From positions 620,001 through 684,000 of the forward strand of contig JANUBW010000001.1 of NCBI GenBank assembly GCA_024809215.1: DNA of 64,000 nt. Direction: 5' to 3'. The notes beneath the pieces are model-generated. The model ran no database searches. It was given only the letters and a program-made list of their open reading frames with translations, and was not told where the DNA came from. Shown in pieces: positions 38,504 through 49,959 of the stretch. This DNA comes from Niastella sp. OAS944. Lineage in GTDB: Bacteria > Bacteroidota > Bacteroidia > Chitinophagales > Chitinophagaceae. The position numbers and the translations under genes are program-made. Positions within the stretch are counted from its first letter, which is position 1. Every line of letters starts with the position of its first letter.

Positions 38504-38669
38504 ACAATGCTTAACGGGTTTGTTACAGCAAAAATAATGATGTTTGGAAAAGACTGAGAGACAGGAGAGCGTCAGAAATGGACATTACAGATTTCTGCAA
38601 TAAGTAAAAATAACAGTTTATACAATTGTTTATTGTTATATTGTTGTCAGCAAGCTTAAACAACAGACA

Positions 38670-39398
38670 GTGCATCTATCTAATGAAATACAAAAAAGGT
38701 TGAACAGCCTAAACTCTTCTATTCAGCTGGCTTCATGCGTTGACGGAACATTTCCTGACCAATATTCTTTTTACGGTAAACCAGGCAGAAGTTTCAGGAT
38801 AGAATTGGGTGCAACAGAAACAAGTTTTTTCCTGGTGTTATTTGAAAGGACAAAAAAACAAAAATATGAGAACTGTTTTGCAAGGGGTTTATTCACTAAC
38901 CTCGATAGTGTAGCAACCGTATTAGACCTTTGGGTAGACAAACAACACGATATCGCAACAATCAAAAAAGCGTTTGCTGAACTTGAATTGTATACAGATT
39001 TTGACTTCAGAAATGCTAACCCCGAAATTGACAGGGCCTGGACAAAAGTGAAGAATATGTTTTTCAACGACACCCAATTCTGGAAATTTCCTGAATGGAA
39101 AGAAAGATATTATGAGCTATTGAACGAAGCCAAAAGACACCCGGCATTTGCAAATTATTATCCGTTTACAAGCCATTATTGGTTAAGGTTCAGTATTGAC
39201 AAAGACATTAAAGAAACCTGGCCACTTTACACTAACATAATACCGACTATGTATAGCGACAAAATACCGGATACTGTTGGCAAATTTTATGTTTCATACA
39301 ATAATGAACCAATGGGGGGACAATTTTTTGAAACAGCGAAGGAAGCGCTTGACTTTTATGCCGAAAAATTAAAAGAAACTAAACCAATAAAGTGGTGA
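38670..39398 (+). CDS. DUF6193-like hypothetical protein
   Basis: 242 residues starting at GTG 38670; no in-frame ATG lies near. The C-terminal third has the DUF6193-like pattern YYPFTSHYWLRFS followed by a Gly-rich strand pair and FETAKEALDFYAEKL. The N-terminal part contains SFYGKPGRSFRIELG and FERTKKQKYENCFARG. Soluble, no membrane segments. Its GC content is lower than that of the flanking loci, so it may be a transferred gene. Family match is tentative. Confidence 0.6.
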   Translation: MHLSNEIQKRLNSLNSSIQLASCVDGTFPDQYSFYGKPGRSFRIELGATETSFFLVLFERTKKQKYENCFARGLFTNLDSVATVLDLWVDKQHDIATIKKAFAELELYTDFDFRNANPEIDRAWTKVKNMFFNDTQFWKFPEWKERYYELLNEAKRHPAFANYYPFTSHYWLRFSIDKDIKETWPLYTNIIPTMYSDKIPDTVGKFYVSYNNEPMGGQFFETAKEALDFYAEKLKETKPIKW

Positions 39399-39435
39399 CA
39401 CTAACTGACAATAAGCCAGACTGGCATTTTTGAAA

Positions 39436-39474
39436 AAACCAGGAGCAGGTTAAGAACTAACCTGCTCCTGGTTT
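39436..39474. terminator. Strong bidirectional terminator, 17-bp perfect stem
   Basis: AAACCAGGAGCAGGTTA (39436-39452), a five-base loop, and the exact complement (39458-39474). Flanking A and T runs are present. It closes both the rightward DUF6193-like gene and the leftward glycan locus; its right arm overlaps the last two bases of the phosphoesterase gene. Confidence 0.9.
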
Positions 39475-40534
39475 AATATCGAAGTTCAAACTGATCGTAG
39501 GATTCACGGCGCCAGGCAAGGTGGCGGGTAGCCGGTGAAATATAAAAGAACGGAGAAAAGGTATATACTTTTATAGTTCTTTTATCGGGCAAAAATTCAA
39601 GTATCCGCAACCAGCCATCTCCCCCATTGCCATGCCAGCCACCGCCTTCGCGCTGTGCATTGAACACCACCTGGTGTATTTCTTTTTTGGCCACATTGGT
39701 ATCGAGGCGATAACCTACCTGGTCGCGGTGCTCATCACTGTTACCAATATGCCCGCTAAAAACAAAACGGATGTTACCTGAGGGCTTTATAACCTCTTTA
39801 TAAATGGTTTCACCATAACTGGCATCGGCCACCGCGTAATTTTCTTTTTCTATCCTTTCGCCGGTAGAATTGAGATAACTATGGGTGATAACAATGGCTA
39901 TATGATCTCTGTAAACCGGCCGCGCTGCTACTTGTTTTGTCCAGGCAAGTATAGCTGCGCGTGGTGCAAACTCCAGCGAGAACAACAGGAATAACTGCCC
40001 CGTGGGCGATCGCCATTCGTAACAGGCATTCTCCAGCGTTTTAACCCCGGCGGCATTGGGCGCCATTTCAACCAGCAATGACGACATGAGAGGGTTACCC
40101 TGCGGCGGAAAATAACTATTGAATTGTGAATACCTGTTCTCTGCACTTTTAATACCGTAATCATGATTGCCGGTACACAAAATGTAAGGAAGAACACCAT
40201 TTAGTTTATTGAAAGCATTGGACACAGCCCGCCATTGCTCCAAACTGGTTTGATCGCCATTAACACTGTCTGGCTGCAGAATATTATTCTGCTCAACAAG
40301 ATCGCCGGTACAGAATACGAGTTGAATGTTGAGTTTTTGACGCTGGTCCTTTATCCATTGAATCATGGTCTCAAAAAGCGGTTGATTGCGGCCGAACTTC
40401 TGGTACGTTTGCGGATCGGGCAACCAAACCCAGGTGTATGAACCTGGCGTTGATAACTTAGGCGCTTCCTGTTGACCTGCTACCGTAAAATAACAACCGT
40501 AAATAAATAATAAGATCGAAAGTTTCTTTAACAT
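39473..40534 (-). CDS. Secreted calcineurin-like metallophosphoesterase
   Basis: I start at ATG 40534, where a signal peptide begins (LKKLSILLFIYGCYFTVAGQ); the frame runs on to 40597. Metallophosphoesterase motifs in order: D-P-Q (VWLPDPQTYQ), GDLVEQ, GNHDYG, THSYL and GHIGN, which together supply the two-metal site. About 353 residues. Secreted members of this family hydrolyse phosphoesters or phosphonates. It is the last gene of the polysaccharide locus, so it might remove phosphate from a decorated glycan, which is inference. It overlaps none but starts 10 bases downstream of the glycosidase stop. Confidence 0.88.
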   Translation of the reverse strand: MLKKLSILLFIYGCYFTVAGQQEAPKLSTPGSYTWVWLPDPQTYQKFGRNQPLFETMIQWIKDQRQKLNIQLVFCTGDLVEQNNILQPDSVNGDQTSLEQWRAVSNAFNKLNGVLPYILCTGNHDYGIKSAENRYSQFNSYFPPQGNPLMSSLLVEMAPNAAGVKTLENACYEWRSPTGQLFLLFSLEFAPRAAILAWTKQVAARPVYRDHIAIVITHSYLNSTGERIEKENYAVADASYGETIYKEVIKPSGNIRFVFSGHIGNSDEHRDQVGYRLDTNVAKKEIHQVVFNAQREGGGWHGNGGDGWLRILEFLPDKRTIKVYTFSPFFYISPATRHLAWRRESYDQFELRY

Positions 40535-40544
40535 GTTATTTGTT

Positions 40545-42395
40545 TTATGATCTGTTCTCCCGGTCAAAGACTGCCAGGAATGGCAGGTAATTATCAACCA
40601 GGAACCCTTCGTACCCCCAGCATTCGCCGCTCCACGTTTTCCAGTCGCGGGTCATTTCACTGCCGGGGCATTGCCCCTGAAAACCATTGCGGGTATAGCT
40701 TTCCAACATGGGAAAGAGGATGGCTTCCGCTTCCTGGCGCATACCTAATTTAAAAAGCGCATGTATGGTAAAGTAGGCATAGCAACCGGTAGCGCCGCCG
40801 TTCTCATATACCTGAAAATGCTGATAGCCCCAGCGTGCGTCATGGTGGGTATAATCTGCATCTGTTATAGGAATTAAATTACCGGGCAGGCCCAGGTCGA
40901 ACCGGGTGTAATTCACTTCTTTCATCTTCTGCAATAATACCTGCATCAGTTTGCGGCCTGTAGCTGCATCTACCAGGTCGTAGGTAATGGCCATACTGTT
41001 TACAAACAGGAAATAATAATCATGCAGCTGACCATCTTTGCTTCGCCAACCTGCCAGCACACCAGTGGCGGAGTTATAAAACGCCGGATAAAAAGCTGCC
41101 TTTAGTTTTGTAGCAAAGGCAGTAAAGAATTCCTCATCCTTTTTATTGTTGAGTTGTTCAGCTACCGTAGCCAGCAACGTTATGGCGCGGTAAGCCAGAA
41201 TATTGGAATACGCATCATCGTGACCAAAGCCGATAGTATCCCACCAGTTGGCCGGCCGTTTAAATGTGCCGGTCCAGCTGCCGGCATTGCCTGAGTAGCC
41301 GTATTCAATAAGGCCATCTTTATTACGATCGGTATCGATCATAGTAATGGCCCAGGCCTTTATAGCTTCATAATGCTTGCCGGCCCAGGCCAGGTTTTTC
41401 GTATCAATGATGTAATAACAGGCACTCATGATCAACGAGGGCGCGCTGTCGCAGGAATCGAATTCGCTTTGCCAGCCATAACCGCCCTTGTAACCAACCT
41501 GTCCGTAGGCCTTCATGCCAGCCAGGTATTGTTCAAGGGATGATCTTACCAGGTCCATGGCCGTTAGTTTCGGCGTAAGCGCCGGCGTTTTGCGCGCCAT
41601 TTCTGCATACAGGTACATGGTGAAAGCACAGGCGTCGCTGGCGCTGTTATTGGCCAGTGTTTGTATGCGTGGGTTCAGTTGAAAAATATTGATAAAGTTC
41701 TTCCGGAACCCATCAAAGCGTGCATCCTGCCGTATACCGGGCAGTTCGGGAAATATGGCCACTGATTCAAACTGATAACTAATGCGGGGATTACCGGCCG
41801 ATGCGCCCGGCAGCGAAAGCCTGATATAGGGTTCGCCTTTTTCATTTGGCCCATGAAAACGATATGCATCATAGCCCAGGGCAACACCGGGTTGATTGCA
41901 ATGTATACGAAAAGTACCCATACCCGGAAAATGCAACACACAGGGAAACTGCACCTGTTGCTGCCCGGGCATGGCGCCCAGTAACGTACAATGATTTAAC
42001 CGCTGGGCAAAAGAAAGATCGAACATAGCAATGGGTGCGCCTTCTTTCCAAACTGTTTGTACCGTAAAACTTTTTTTATCGCAGCTGATTTCCCAGGCCG
42101 GCGCTGCTTTATGATCGCCTGTATAATAACTGATCGTATTCTTTTTGATACTACTGTTGTAAGCAACGGTATTGGCAACCTTTTGTTTCAATACCGGGCT
42201 ATTGCTCAATTGCCCCTGACCTAAATTGTCTGTCGAAAAAAAGAGCAATTGCGGGCCTGCAGCTGCCAGCTCCAGTTTGTAGTACGGGGACAGATAGCTG
42301 AAATTGTTTTCACGGGTGCTAACCCATTTGCCTCGCCCTATAAGCGCAATGCCTGCCAGGGAGGATTGTTTTATAAAATGCCGTCTTGATTGCAT
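40545..42395 (-). CDS. Six-hairpin (alpha/alpha)6-barrel glycosidase-like protein with Tat-like signal
   Basis: 616 residues from ATG 42395. The N-terminal SRRHFIKQSSLAGIALIG carries a twin-arginine motif and is likely a Tat or Sec signal. An N-terminal beta domain (about 35-235) is followed by a helical barrel (about 260-610): GYGWQSEFDSCDS, DRNKDGLIEYGYSGN, WWDTIGFGHDDAYSN, YENGGATGCYAYFTI and WSGECWGYEGF. The acidic residues in these blocks match the positions of general acid/base residues in clan GH-L or GH-M families, but I cannot assign a GH number. It sits in a polysaccharide utilisation locus between the DUF6528 lipoprotein and the phosphoesterase. Confidence 0.8.
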   Translation of the reverse strand: MQSRRHFIKQSSLAGIALIGRGKWVSTRENNFSYLSPYYKLELAAAGPQLLFFSTDNLGQGQLSNSPVLKQKVANTVAYNSSIKKNTISYYTGDHKAAPAWEISCDKKSFTVQTVWKEGAPIAMFDLSFAQRLNHCTLLGAMPGQQQVQFPCVLHFPGMGTFRIHCNQPGVALGYDAYRFHGPNEKGEPYIRLSLPGASAGNPRISYQFESVAIFPELPGIRQDARFDGFRKNFINIFQLNPRIQTLANNSASDACAFTMYLYAEMARKTPALTPKLTAMDLVRSSLEQYLAGMKAYGQVGYKGGYGWQSEFDSCDSAPSLIMSACYYIIDTKNLAWAGKHYEAIKAWAITMIDTDRNKDGLIEYGYSGNAGSWTGTFKRPANWWDTIGFGHDDAYSNILAYRAITLLATVAEQLNNKKDEEFFTAFATKLKAAFYPAFYNSATGVLAGWRSKDGQLHDYYFLFVNSMAITYDLVDAATGRKLMQVLLQKMKEVNYTRFDLGLPGNLIPITDADYTHHDARWGYQHFQVYENGGATGCYAYFTIHALFKLGMRQEAEAILFPMLESYTRNGFQGQCPGSEMTRDWKTWSGECWGYEGFLVDNYLPFLAVFDRENRS

Positions 42396-42424
42396 GACAA
42401 AAAGTTTATTGAATAAGGTTATGT

Positions 42425-43477
42425 TTATTGATACTGTGCAATTAATACCCGCGCTTTGTAAAAACAGGCGCCGGCTGCCACACGGGTGGTGTACAACGTG
42501 CCGGATGGCGTATAAACATCTACGGTGCTGGTGGCCCAGCCATTGAGCCCACAGGCTACAGCCGGTGTGGGCGATTTATTGGCATCGGCCCGGGTTTGCA
42601 CCAGCAATCCATTGGCGCCCGTATTACCTACCGCTTTCACAAAGGTGCGGTTGCTGCCGCCGGGCGCCACTACAAATGTTTTGCTGGTCTTATTATACAC
42701 ATAAACACCGCCGTTAGTGCTTACCCACAAACGGTTCACATCGCCATAATAAGGCGCTACATCGTGCCCCCAGGCAGTAGGCAACACACTTCTATACGCC
42801 GTTACCTCTTTTAATACCGGCGCTGCCGCCGTACCGCTTATTTCAAGCGCCGTGAGTATGTGCGCAGCCGTTACAGGGTCCTGGCCCGTTACCCAAAGCA
42901 GGTTGTAAGTTGGGTCCCACAGGGCGGCATGGGCAGCGTTGAGATCATACTGTACAAAGTTGGCATTGTTAGGTCCCTGTGAAGCGCTGTACACCCTTAC
43001 CCAGTTGCCATCTGAAGCGGCCAGCGCAACATTGCCATTCGGTAGTATTTCTGCTGCATGCAGATTGCCATCTATAGGCAGCGACCATCTTCTTACCGCG
43101 CCCGGCCAGCTGATCACAGCAGCCATCCGCGTATCGGTCAACGATATAAAGGTGCTGTCGCCCCAGGCATGTACCCGGCGCAAGCGAATATCTGACCCAC
43201 CGCCAAAGCCATTGGTTTCTGCGGTGCTAAAGCCACTGGCAACAGCAGGCCGCCAGGTATACTTTAACGCTTCTGGTTTGCTCCAGTCTTTTACACCGGC
43301 ATCATACACTTCTATACTTTTAGTTGAGTTATTGGTAGCAGCTATCAATCCTGTAAGAGTATCGTTCTTTGTGCCTGTTGTGTCAACAGGTGGCGGTCCC
43401 GGCGGCGTATCTCCACCATTTTTTTTACCACAGGCAGGCAGTGCCCACAGGCATAGCCATGCGATTATCCTGATCAT
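42425..43477 (-). CDS. DUF6528-like surface lipoprotein
   Basis: 350 residues from ATG 43477. A short signal with lipobox ALPAC (Cys about 16) and a Pro/Thr-rich linker (DTPPGPPPVDTTGT), then a beta-propeller-like domain (about 40-350) with repeats such as HAWGDSTFISLTD, NGNVALAASDGNWVRVYS, YNLLWVTGQDP and NRLWVSTNGGVYVY. The pattern fits DUF6528, found in SusCD loci. It should sit on the outer membrane and bind or channel glycan. It is encoded directly after SusD (24 bases). Confidence 0.8.
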   Translation of the reverse strand: MIRIIAWLCLWALPACGKKNGGDTPPGPPPVDTTGTKNDTLTGLIAATNNSTKSIEVYDAGVKDWSKPEALKYTWRPAVASGFSTAETNGFGGGSDIRLRRVHAWGDSTFISLTDTRMAAVISWPGAVRRWSLPIDGNLHAAEILPNGNVALAASDGNWVRVYSASQGPNNANFVQYDLNAAHAALWDPTYNLLWVTGQDPVTAAHILTALEISGTAAAPVLKEVTAYRSVLPTAWGHDVAPYYGDVNRLWVSTNGGVYVYNKTSKTFVVAPGGSNRTFVKAVGNTGANGLLVQTRADANKSPTPAVACGLNGWATSTVDVYTPSGTLYTTRVAAGACFYKARVLIAQYQ

Positions 43478-43500
43478 TATCTGTACGATTTTAATGAATG

Positions 43501-45066
43501 TTAGTAGCCCGGATTTTGTTCAAGCTGCGTGTTCAGTTCCATTTCAGAAAATGGAATAGGGAACAGCAGGCTGTTGTTTGTTACGGTGAAAGCATTGGAC
43601 GGCAAATAACTGTACTTTGCCTTCATCGCAATGCCATAGGCAGTCATTACCGTTACTGCGTTGCCGGTTCGCACCAGGTCTATCCACCTTTTATTTTCAA
43701 ATGCCAGCTCTACCCTTCTTTCATGCAGGATGATATTGCGCAGCGTTGCCTGATCGGTTGTGGCAATGGGTGAAACGCCTGCACCGAATGCACGGTCACG
43801 CACCTTATTTAACAAGGGCAATGCTTCGGCCGGTTTGTTTTGTTCATTCAATGCTTCGGCCAGCAGCAGCAATACTTCGGCATAGCGATATACCGGCCAG
43901 TTATCATTGGTTTGATTAGGCAGCGTGTGGGCATGCAGGAATTTTCGTGGAAATGGCCGGCCAACTTTTCCCGCCGGCGGTGTATAGCCAACAATGTTCT
44001 TTACAGATGCGCCTGCGGTATTTGAGGCAGGTACAAAATCATTGGAGGCATTCCAACTGCCTTCTGCAATGGCAATAGATGCATTCAAACGGGTGTCACC
44101 GGTTTCAAAACTATTTATGAGGTCCTGTGTAGGTGTGTTAAAGCCACCGAGATCGGTAATGGTATTTTGATTTACACCCGTTACGCCGGTTGAGTTTGAC
44201 ATACGGGGAATAAAATTGTAAATGAAATTACTTGGCTGTGGCGTAGCCAGTCCCGCGTTGTATTGTATTTCGAAAATTGATTCACTATTATTCTTAAGCG
44301 TAGTGCTAAATACATCGGCATAACTGCTCATAAGAGCATAGCCCAGTTGCATTACCTGTTTCAGCAACGGTTCTGCTTCAGGAAACTTCTTTTGATTAAT
44401 GTATACATCGGCCAGCAAGGTAAGGGCCGCGCCTTTGGTAGCTACACCTGTTTGCGGAAAAACCGGCGCATCGAGCTTTTCAATGGCATCTTTTGCATCG
44501 GCAATGATAACATCATACACTTCCTGCACACCCGATCTTTTTACATAGATATCTTTGGGATTATTGATGAGGTGCGTGTACAACGGTACGCCACCATAAT
44601 ATTTTACCAGTTCAAAATAGGCCAGCGCCCGTAAGAAACGCGATTGCCCGGTTATAAGTCGTTTGCTTTTTTCTGAAAAACTAACGCCGTCTATCTGGTC
44701 AAGAATGGCATTTACTCGCGAGATCACCACATAGGCCTTGCTCCATTTATCGTTTGTTTGTGCATTGAATTTATCGTTCAGGAAATTAGACACGTCATTT
44801 CTTTGCGTAACTGCCAGCGCTGCATCGGAAGGTTTGTAATCATAATAGGTATTATCGCTGCGCATTTCGCCCATTACCCAGGAAGTTTTGGAGCTATAGA
44901 TGTCGCGCAATGCGGCATATGCGCCATTAACGGCCAGCTTGAAATCATTTTCGTTCTTGAAATAATCAATAGAGTTCTGCGCCGTGCGGGGTGTTTCCAC
45001 CAGGAATTTCTTACAGGAAGCCAGGCCGCCAATGAGGATGAATATATATAGTATTGTCCTTTTCAT
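43501..45066 (-). CDS. SusD/RagB-family outer-membrane lipoprotein
   Basis: 521 residues from ATG 45066. Lipobox LASC (Cys about 18) places it on the outer membrane as the lid of the SusC channel. TPR-rich N-terminal half: NGAYAALRDIYSS, RFLRALAYFELVKYYGGVPL (a SusD hallmark); C-terminal half: NWPVYRYAEVLLLLAEALNE, LLNKVRDRA and LRNIILHERRVELAFE, also hallmarks. It ends SEMELNTQLEQNPGY, the normal SusD end. It follows the SusC gene after 24 bases. Confidence 0.96.
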   Translation of the reverse strand: MKRTILYIFILIGGLASCKKFLVETPRTAQNSIDYFKNENDFKLAVNGAYAALRDIYSSKTSWVMGEMRSDNTYYDYKPSDAALAVTQRNDVSNFLNDKFNAQTNDKWSKAYVVISRVNAILDQIDGVSFSEKSKRLITGQSRFLRALAYFELVKYYGGVPLYTHLINNPKDIYVKRSGVQEVYDVIIADAKDAIEKLDAPVFPQTGVATKGAALTLLADVYINQKKFPEAEPLLKQVMQLGYALMSSYADVFSTTLKNNSESIFEIQYNAGLATPQPSNFIYNFIPRMSNSTGVTGVNQNTITDLGGFNTPTQDLINSFETGDTRLNASIAIAEGSWNASNDFVPASNTAGASVKNIVGYTPPAGKVGRPFPRKFLHAHTLPNQTNDNWPVYRYAEVLLLLAEALNEQNKPAEALPLLNKVRDRAFGAGVSPIATTDQATLRNIILHERRVELAFENKRWIDLVRTGNAVTVMTAYGIAMKAKYSYLPSNAFTVTNNSLLFPIPFSEMELNTQLEQNPGY

Positions 45067-45090
45067 TTGTTATTTGCTTTATTGCGTACA

Positions 45091-48000
45091 TTAAAATCCT
45101 ACGTTAAGCCCGAATGTAAATGTTCTTGCCGCGGGGTAAGCACCAATATCATCGCCTTGTGAAATACCATTGAGGCCGTTATAGCTTGTTTCGGGATTAC
45201 CGGGATAGCTGGTAAAGATGTAAGCATTCTGCACGCCCGCGTATACCCGCAAATTGCGCAGGTACCTGAAATAACCCGTTTTTTTGACCGTATACCCCAG
45301 TGTAATGTTGTTGATGGTAAGGTGCGATGCATTGTGAATGAACATAGAATTATCTGAGCGCGCCAATACCGTTGAATTGGCCAGGGTGCGTTGTATTCTG
45401 CCATTGCCGGGATCGGCTTCGGAACGCCAGCGTTGCAATAATTCCTTTGGACCATTAAATACGCCATCCATATTGTACAGGCTTTCTTCCATGCTGTTCT
45501 TTAATTCATTGCCATAGGTGCCCGATATTACAATACCGAGATCGAAACCCTGGTACCTGAAGTTATTGGTAACACCGAAAATGAAATCGGGGTTGGGATT
45601 GCCGATCCAGGTACGGTCGTTGGCGGCATCGATCACATTATCATCATTAAGGTCTTTCATGCGCACCGTTCCCACCTTCGACGTGGTATGCTTGGGGCCT
45701 TTGTCAAATTCAGCCTGGTTCATATATACGCCATCAAAAACGTATCCATAGAATTGTCCAAGCGGTTGTCCTACAGCGGTACGCCAGTCGGTAAATTCAG
45801 AGAGCGCTACAGAGGGTTTAGCGGCAATGGGCTCGTTGTTCACCCCCAGTTTGGTAACAAGATTTCTATCGAAAGAAATATTAAGGTTGGAGGTCCATTC
45901 AAATTTTCCGACCGAGTTCCTGGAGGTTACGGAAAATTCATGTCCCCATGACTTAATGGTACCAATGTTTGATTGAAGACTGATGAAACCCGAAGAGCGG
46001 GGAACGTTTATCATATACAAAAGTCCATCGGTATATTTATGATAGTAGTCATAGGTAAACAAAATACGATCGTTAAAAAAACCGAAGTCGGCCCCTATAT
46101 CGAGTTGCTTTTGTTTTTCCCAGCTAAGCAACGAGTTCCCGAGGGTGCTTTGCGCTGTACCGGGCGCCAGGTTGTTGCCGAAAACATAATTGGATGAGCT
46201 TATCAATGGAATGGCGGTATAGTTACCGATCTCATTGTTACCGGTAAGTCCATAGCTGGCGCGTACCTTGAATAAACTGACCGCCCGCAGATCCTTCATG
46301 AACGATTCATCACTCACCAGCCAGCCGATACCGGCAGAAGGGAATGTTCCATACCGGTTATCGTAGCCAAACCGCGATGAACCATCACGACGAATAGAAC
46401 CACGCAACAGGTACTTTCCTTTATAACTGTAATCGATGCTACCGAGGTATGATAATAAAGACCACGCCTGAGAAGCTGAAGAGGCAGTGATCCTCGTAGC
46501 AGCATTGATGTAAGGTATCTTATTATCGGGATAATCGCGCCCAACCATTGTAGTGGTATAATCGTTGGCCCGCTGTGCGGTAAAGCCTGCCAGCACTTTT
46601 AACGAATGATCATTGGCAATTGTCCTTTGCCAGGTAAGCAGGTTTTCATTGATCCAGGAATAGTTGTTGATGGTATTTGCTTCGCCATAGGCCGATTTGT
46701 TGCCCGGCGGCGCATTGTCGATGGGTACATTGTTGAAGCCGCCGAACGAAGTGGAAGGTATAAACTTCTTATTTGTTAAATTACCAATATCGCCGTACAG
46801 GGCCGATTTGAATGTGAAATTATTGAGGAACTTAATTTCTGCATATATAGAAGAGAGTAAGCGGAAGCGGGTATAATCGTCATTTACTTCGAGTGTTTGC
46901 CTTAGCGGATTGGCCCAGGTAAAAAGATTGGAAAAACCACCTGCATAGCCAAGTGTAAGCGAGCCATCAGGATTATAAGGTGAAGCCATTGGCGGCATCA
47001 TGAGCGTGCTGGCAACGATCTGGCGTTGCCCATCGAAATTGAAGCTGTTGCTCTGCCGGTTGTTGTGCTCCAACTGCACACTGGGCGCCAGGCTGGCCCC
47101 CAACTTGAAGAACTTATTAATATTAAACTCGCCATTGATGCGCAAAGAAAAACGTTTATAGCCGGAGTTTTTCAAAATACCATCCTGGTTAAAATAGCCG
47201 GCTACTACACCCAGCGTTGCTTTTTCACTTCCGGCGGTTAGGGATAAGCTATAGCTTTGAACAGGCGCCTTGCGTAACAGCAGCGAATACCAATCGGTAC
47301 CAGCGCCATATTGTTCTGGGTTCTGGTATTCGGCGGGTACACCACCGGTATACCCTTCATAAGCTATTTTATCTTCATAAAACCCTTTCATATAGGTGGC
47401 CAGCTCGGTGGCATTCATCACCTCGGGTGTAAGGTTTTTCATAGCAGCAGCCACACCGGTATAGGCATTGAAATAAATTCTCAATGCGCCGGCTTTTCCT
47501 TTTTTGGTGGTGATCATTATTACGCCATTGGCTGCACGTGAGCCATATAAAGACGCAGCAGCCGCGTCTTTAAGCACGGTGAAGCTTTCTATTTCATCGG
47601 GGTTGATATTATTAATACCATCCGTATTACCCGTCACCGGCAAACCGTCAATAACGACAAGCGGACTATTACCAGCCGAAATGGAAGCGGCGCCGCGAAT
47701 ACGGAAGTCCATACCCTGGCCCGGGCGGCCATTGGTTTGCCCTAACTGAACACCGGGCAGTTTCCCCTGCAACTTTTCGGCAAAAGTGCCTACTGGTTGG
47801 TCCTTCATATCGCTGGCCTTTAGTTCTGCCACAGCGCCAACAATTTCCCTTCGTTTTTGTGTACCATAGGAAACCACCACCATTTCTTCTAACCGGTTTT
47901 CTTTCAGCAGCGTTATGTTAATAGTGGTTTTGTTATTTACCGGTAGTAATTGTGTGGCATACCCTACATAAGAAATTTGCAGAACGGCGTTTTCCTCTAC

Positions 48001-48525
48001 CCCATTGAGGGTGAACCTGCCTTCGCCGTTAGTGGTAGTGCCCCTGGCTTTTCCTTTTATAAATACCGATACGCCCTGCAAAGGATTTCCTTCAGCATCG
48101 GTGATCTTTCCGGTAATGTCAACCAGCCTAAAATCGGGCAATTGTTTTATAACGGGCGCTTCTTCTTTTGCGCTTACAATGATCACCTTGTCCTGAATAA
48201 CATAGGTAAGCGGCTGATCCCTGAAACAAATATCCAGCGCATGCTGAATAGATGTCTCTTTTACATTAATGTCAACCTTCTTTGTGCCTTGCAGGGTGCG
48301 GTTGTTAAAAAAGAAATTGTAGCCTGTTTGCTTTTCAATAGCTTTAAACACCTGCCGCAGCGGTGCATTTCGTTCAGACAAAGTAACCTTTTGCGCAAAT
48401 GTGTTTGCGCCTGCATGAAGAAAGGCCAGAAACAGGAAAATAGCAGTTAGCTTCATTGCAAGCAATGTTTGGTGATTGACAAATGCCGTTTTAATACGGC
48501 CTTTGCCAAAAGCATGTAGTTGCAT
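45091..48525 (-). CDS. SusC-like TonB-dependent receptor with STN domain
   Basis: I start at ATG 48525, giving the family-typical MQLHAFGKGRIKTAFV opening and a membrane/signal segment (AIFLFLAFLHAGANTFAQ); the frame extends to 48582. About 1144 residues: STN (about 50-110, LRQVFKAIEKQTGYNFFFNN), CarboxypepD_reg (about 140-215), plug (VVSYGTQKRREIVGAV, then RAANGVIMITTKKG) and a 22-strand barrel ending AYPAARTFTFGLNVGF, an aromatic terminus as required. The STN domain contacts the FecR protein encoded upstream. Together with SusD it would take up the glycan fragments processed by the downstream glycosidase. Confidence 0.96.
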   Translation of the reverse strand: MQLHAFGKGRIKTAFVNHQTLLAMKLTAIFLFLAFLHAGANTFAQKVTLSERNAPLRQVFKAIEKQTGYNFFFNNRTLQGTKKVDINVKETSIQHALDICFRDQPLTYVIQDKVIIVSAKEEAPVIKQLPDFRLVDITGKITDAEGNPLQGVSVFIKGKARGTTTNGEGRFTLNGVEENAVLQISYVGYATQLLPVNNKTTINITLLKENRLEEMVVVSYGTQKRREIVGAVAELKASDMKDQPVGTFAEKLQGKLPGVQLGQTNGRPGQGMDFRIRGAASISAGNSPLVVIDGLPVTGNTDGINNINPDEIESFTVLKDAAAASLYGSRAANGVIMITTKKGKAGALRIYFNAYTGVAAAMKNLTPEVMNATELATYMKGFYEDKIAYEGYTGGVPAEYQNPEQYGAGTDWYSLLLRKAPVQSYSLSLTAGSEKATLGVVAGYFNQDGILKNSGYKRFSLRINGEFNINKFFKLGASLAPSVQLEHNNRQSNSFNFDGQRQIVASTLMMPPMASPYNPDGSLTLGYAGGFSNLFTWANPLRQTLEVNDDYTRFRLLSSIYAEIKFLNNFTFKSALYGDIGNLTNKKFIPSTSFGGFNNVPIDNAPPGNKSAYGEANTINNYSWINENLLTWQRTIANDHSLKVLAGFTAQRANDYTTTMVGRDYPDNKIPYINAATRITASSASQAWSLLSYLGSIDYSYKGKYLLRGSIRRDGSSRFGYDNRYGTFPSAGIGWLVSDESFMKDLRAVSLFKVRASYGLTGNNEIGNYTAIPLISSSNYVFGNNLAPGTAQSTLGNSLLSWEKQKQLDIGADFGFFNDRILFTYDYYHKYTDGLLYMINVPRSSGFISLQSNIGTIKSWGHEFSVTSRNSVGKFEWTSNLNISFDRNLVTKLGVNNEPIAAKPSVALSEFTDWRTAVGQPLGQFYGYVFDGVYMNQAEFDKGPKHTTSKVGTVRMKDLNDDNVIDAANDRTWIGNPNPDFIFGVTNNFRYQGFDLGIVISGTYGNELKNSMEESLYNMDGVFNGPKELLQRWRSEADPGNGRIQRTLANSTVLARSDNSMFIHNASHLTINNITLGYTVKKTGYFRYLRNLRVYAGVQNAYIFTSYPGNPETSYNGLNGISQGDDIGAYPAARTFTFGLNVGF

Positions 48526-48692
48526 ACCTTTGTGTTGTTTGGGTTTTCTTGTTAAGTGATCAATTTTAATACGGTTGTTCAATACAGGGTTTGCCCGAAC
48601 TCATTGCCGGGGGTGCCGCTAACACCTCCGGTTTTTTATTCAGCCAAACCTAATTTCAATGGATGAGGCTATTGATGTTTATAGTAAAGTGA

Positions 48693-49865
<1,173 letters not shown>

Positions 49866-49959
49866 AATGAATGGCAAAAAAGGCTTTACATATAAAGAGT
49901 CAAAATGCCGCAGTTTATACGTAGCCGGTCAAAAAAAAATTTTGAAAGGGGTTTCGGTA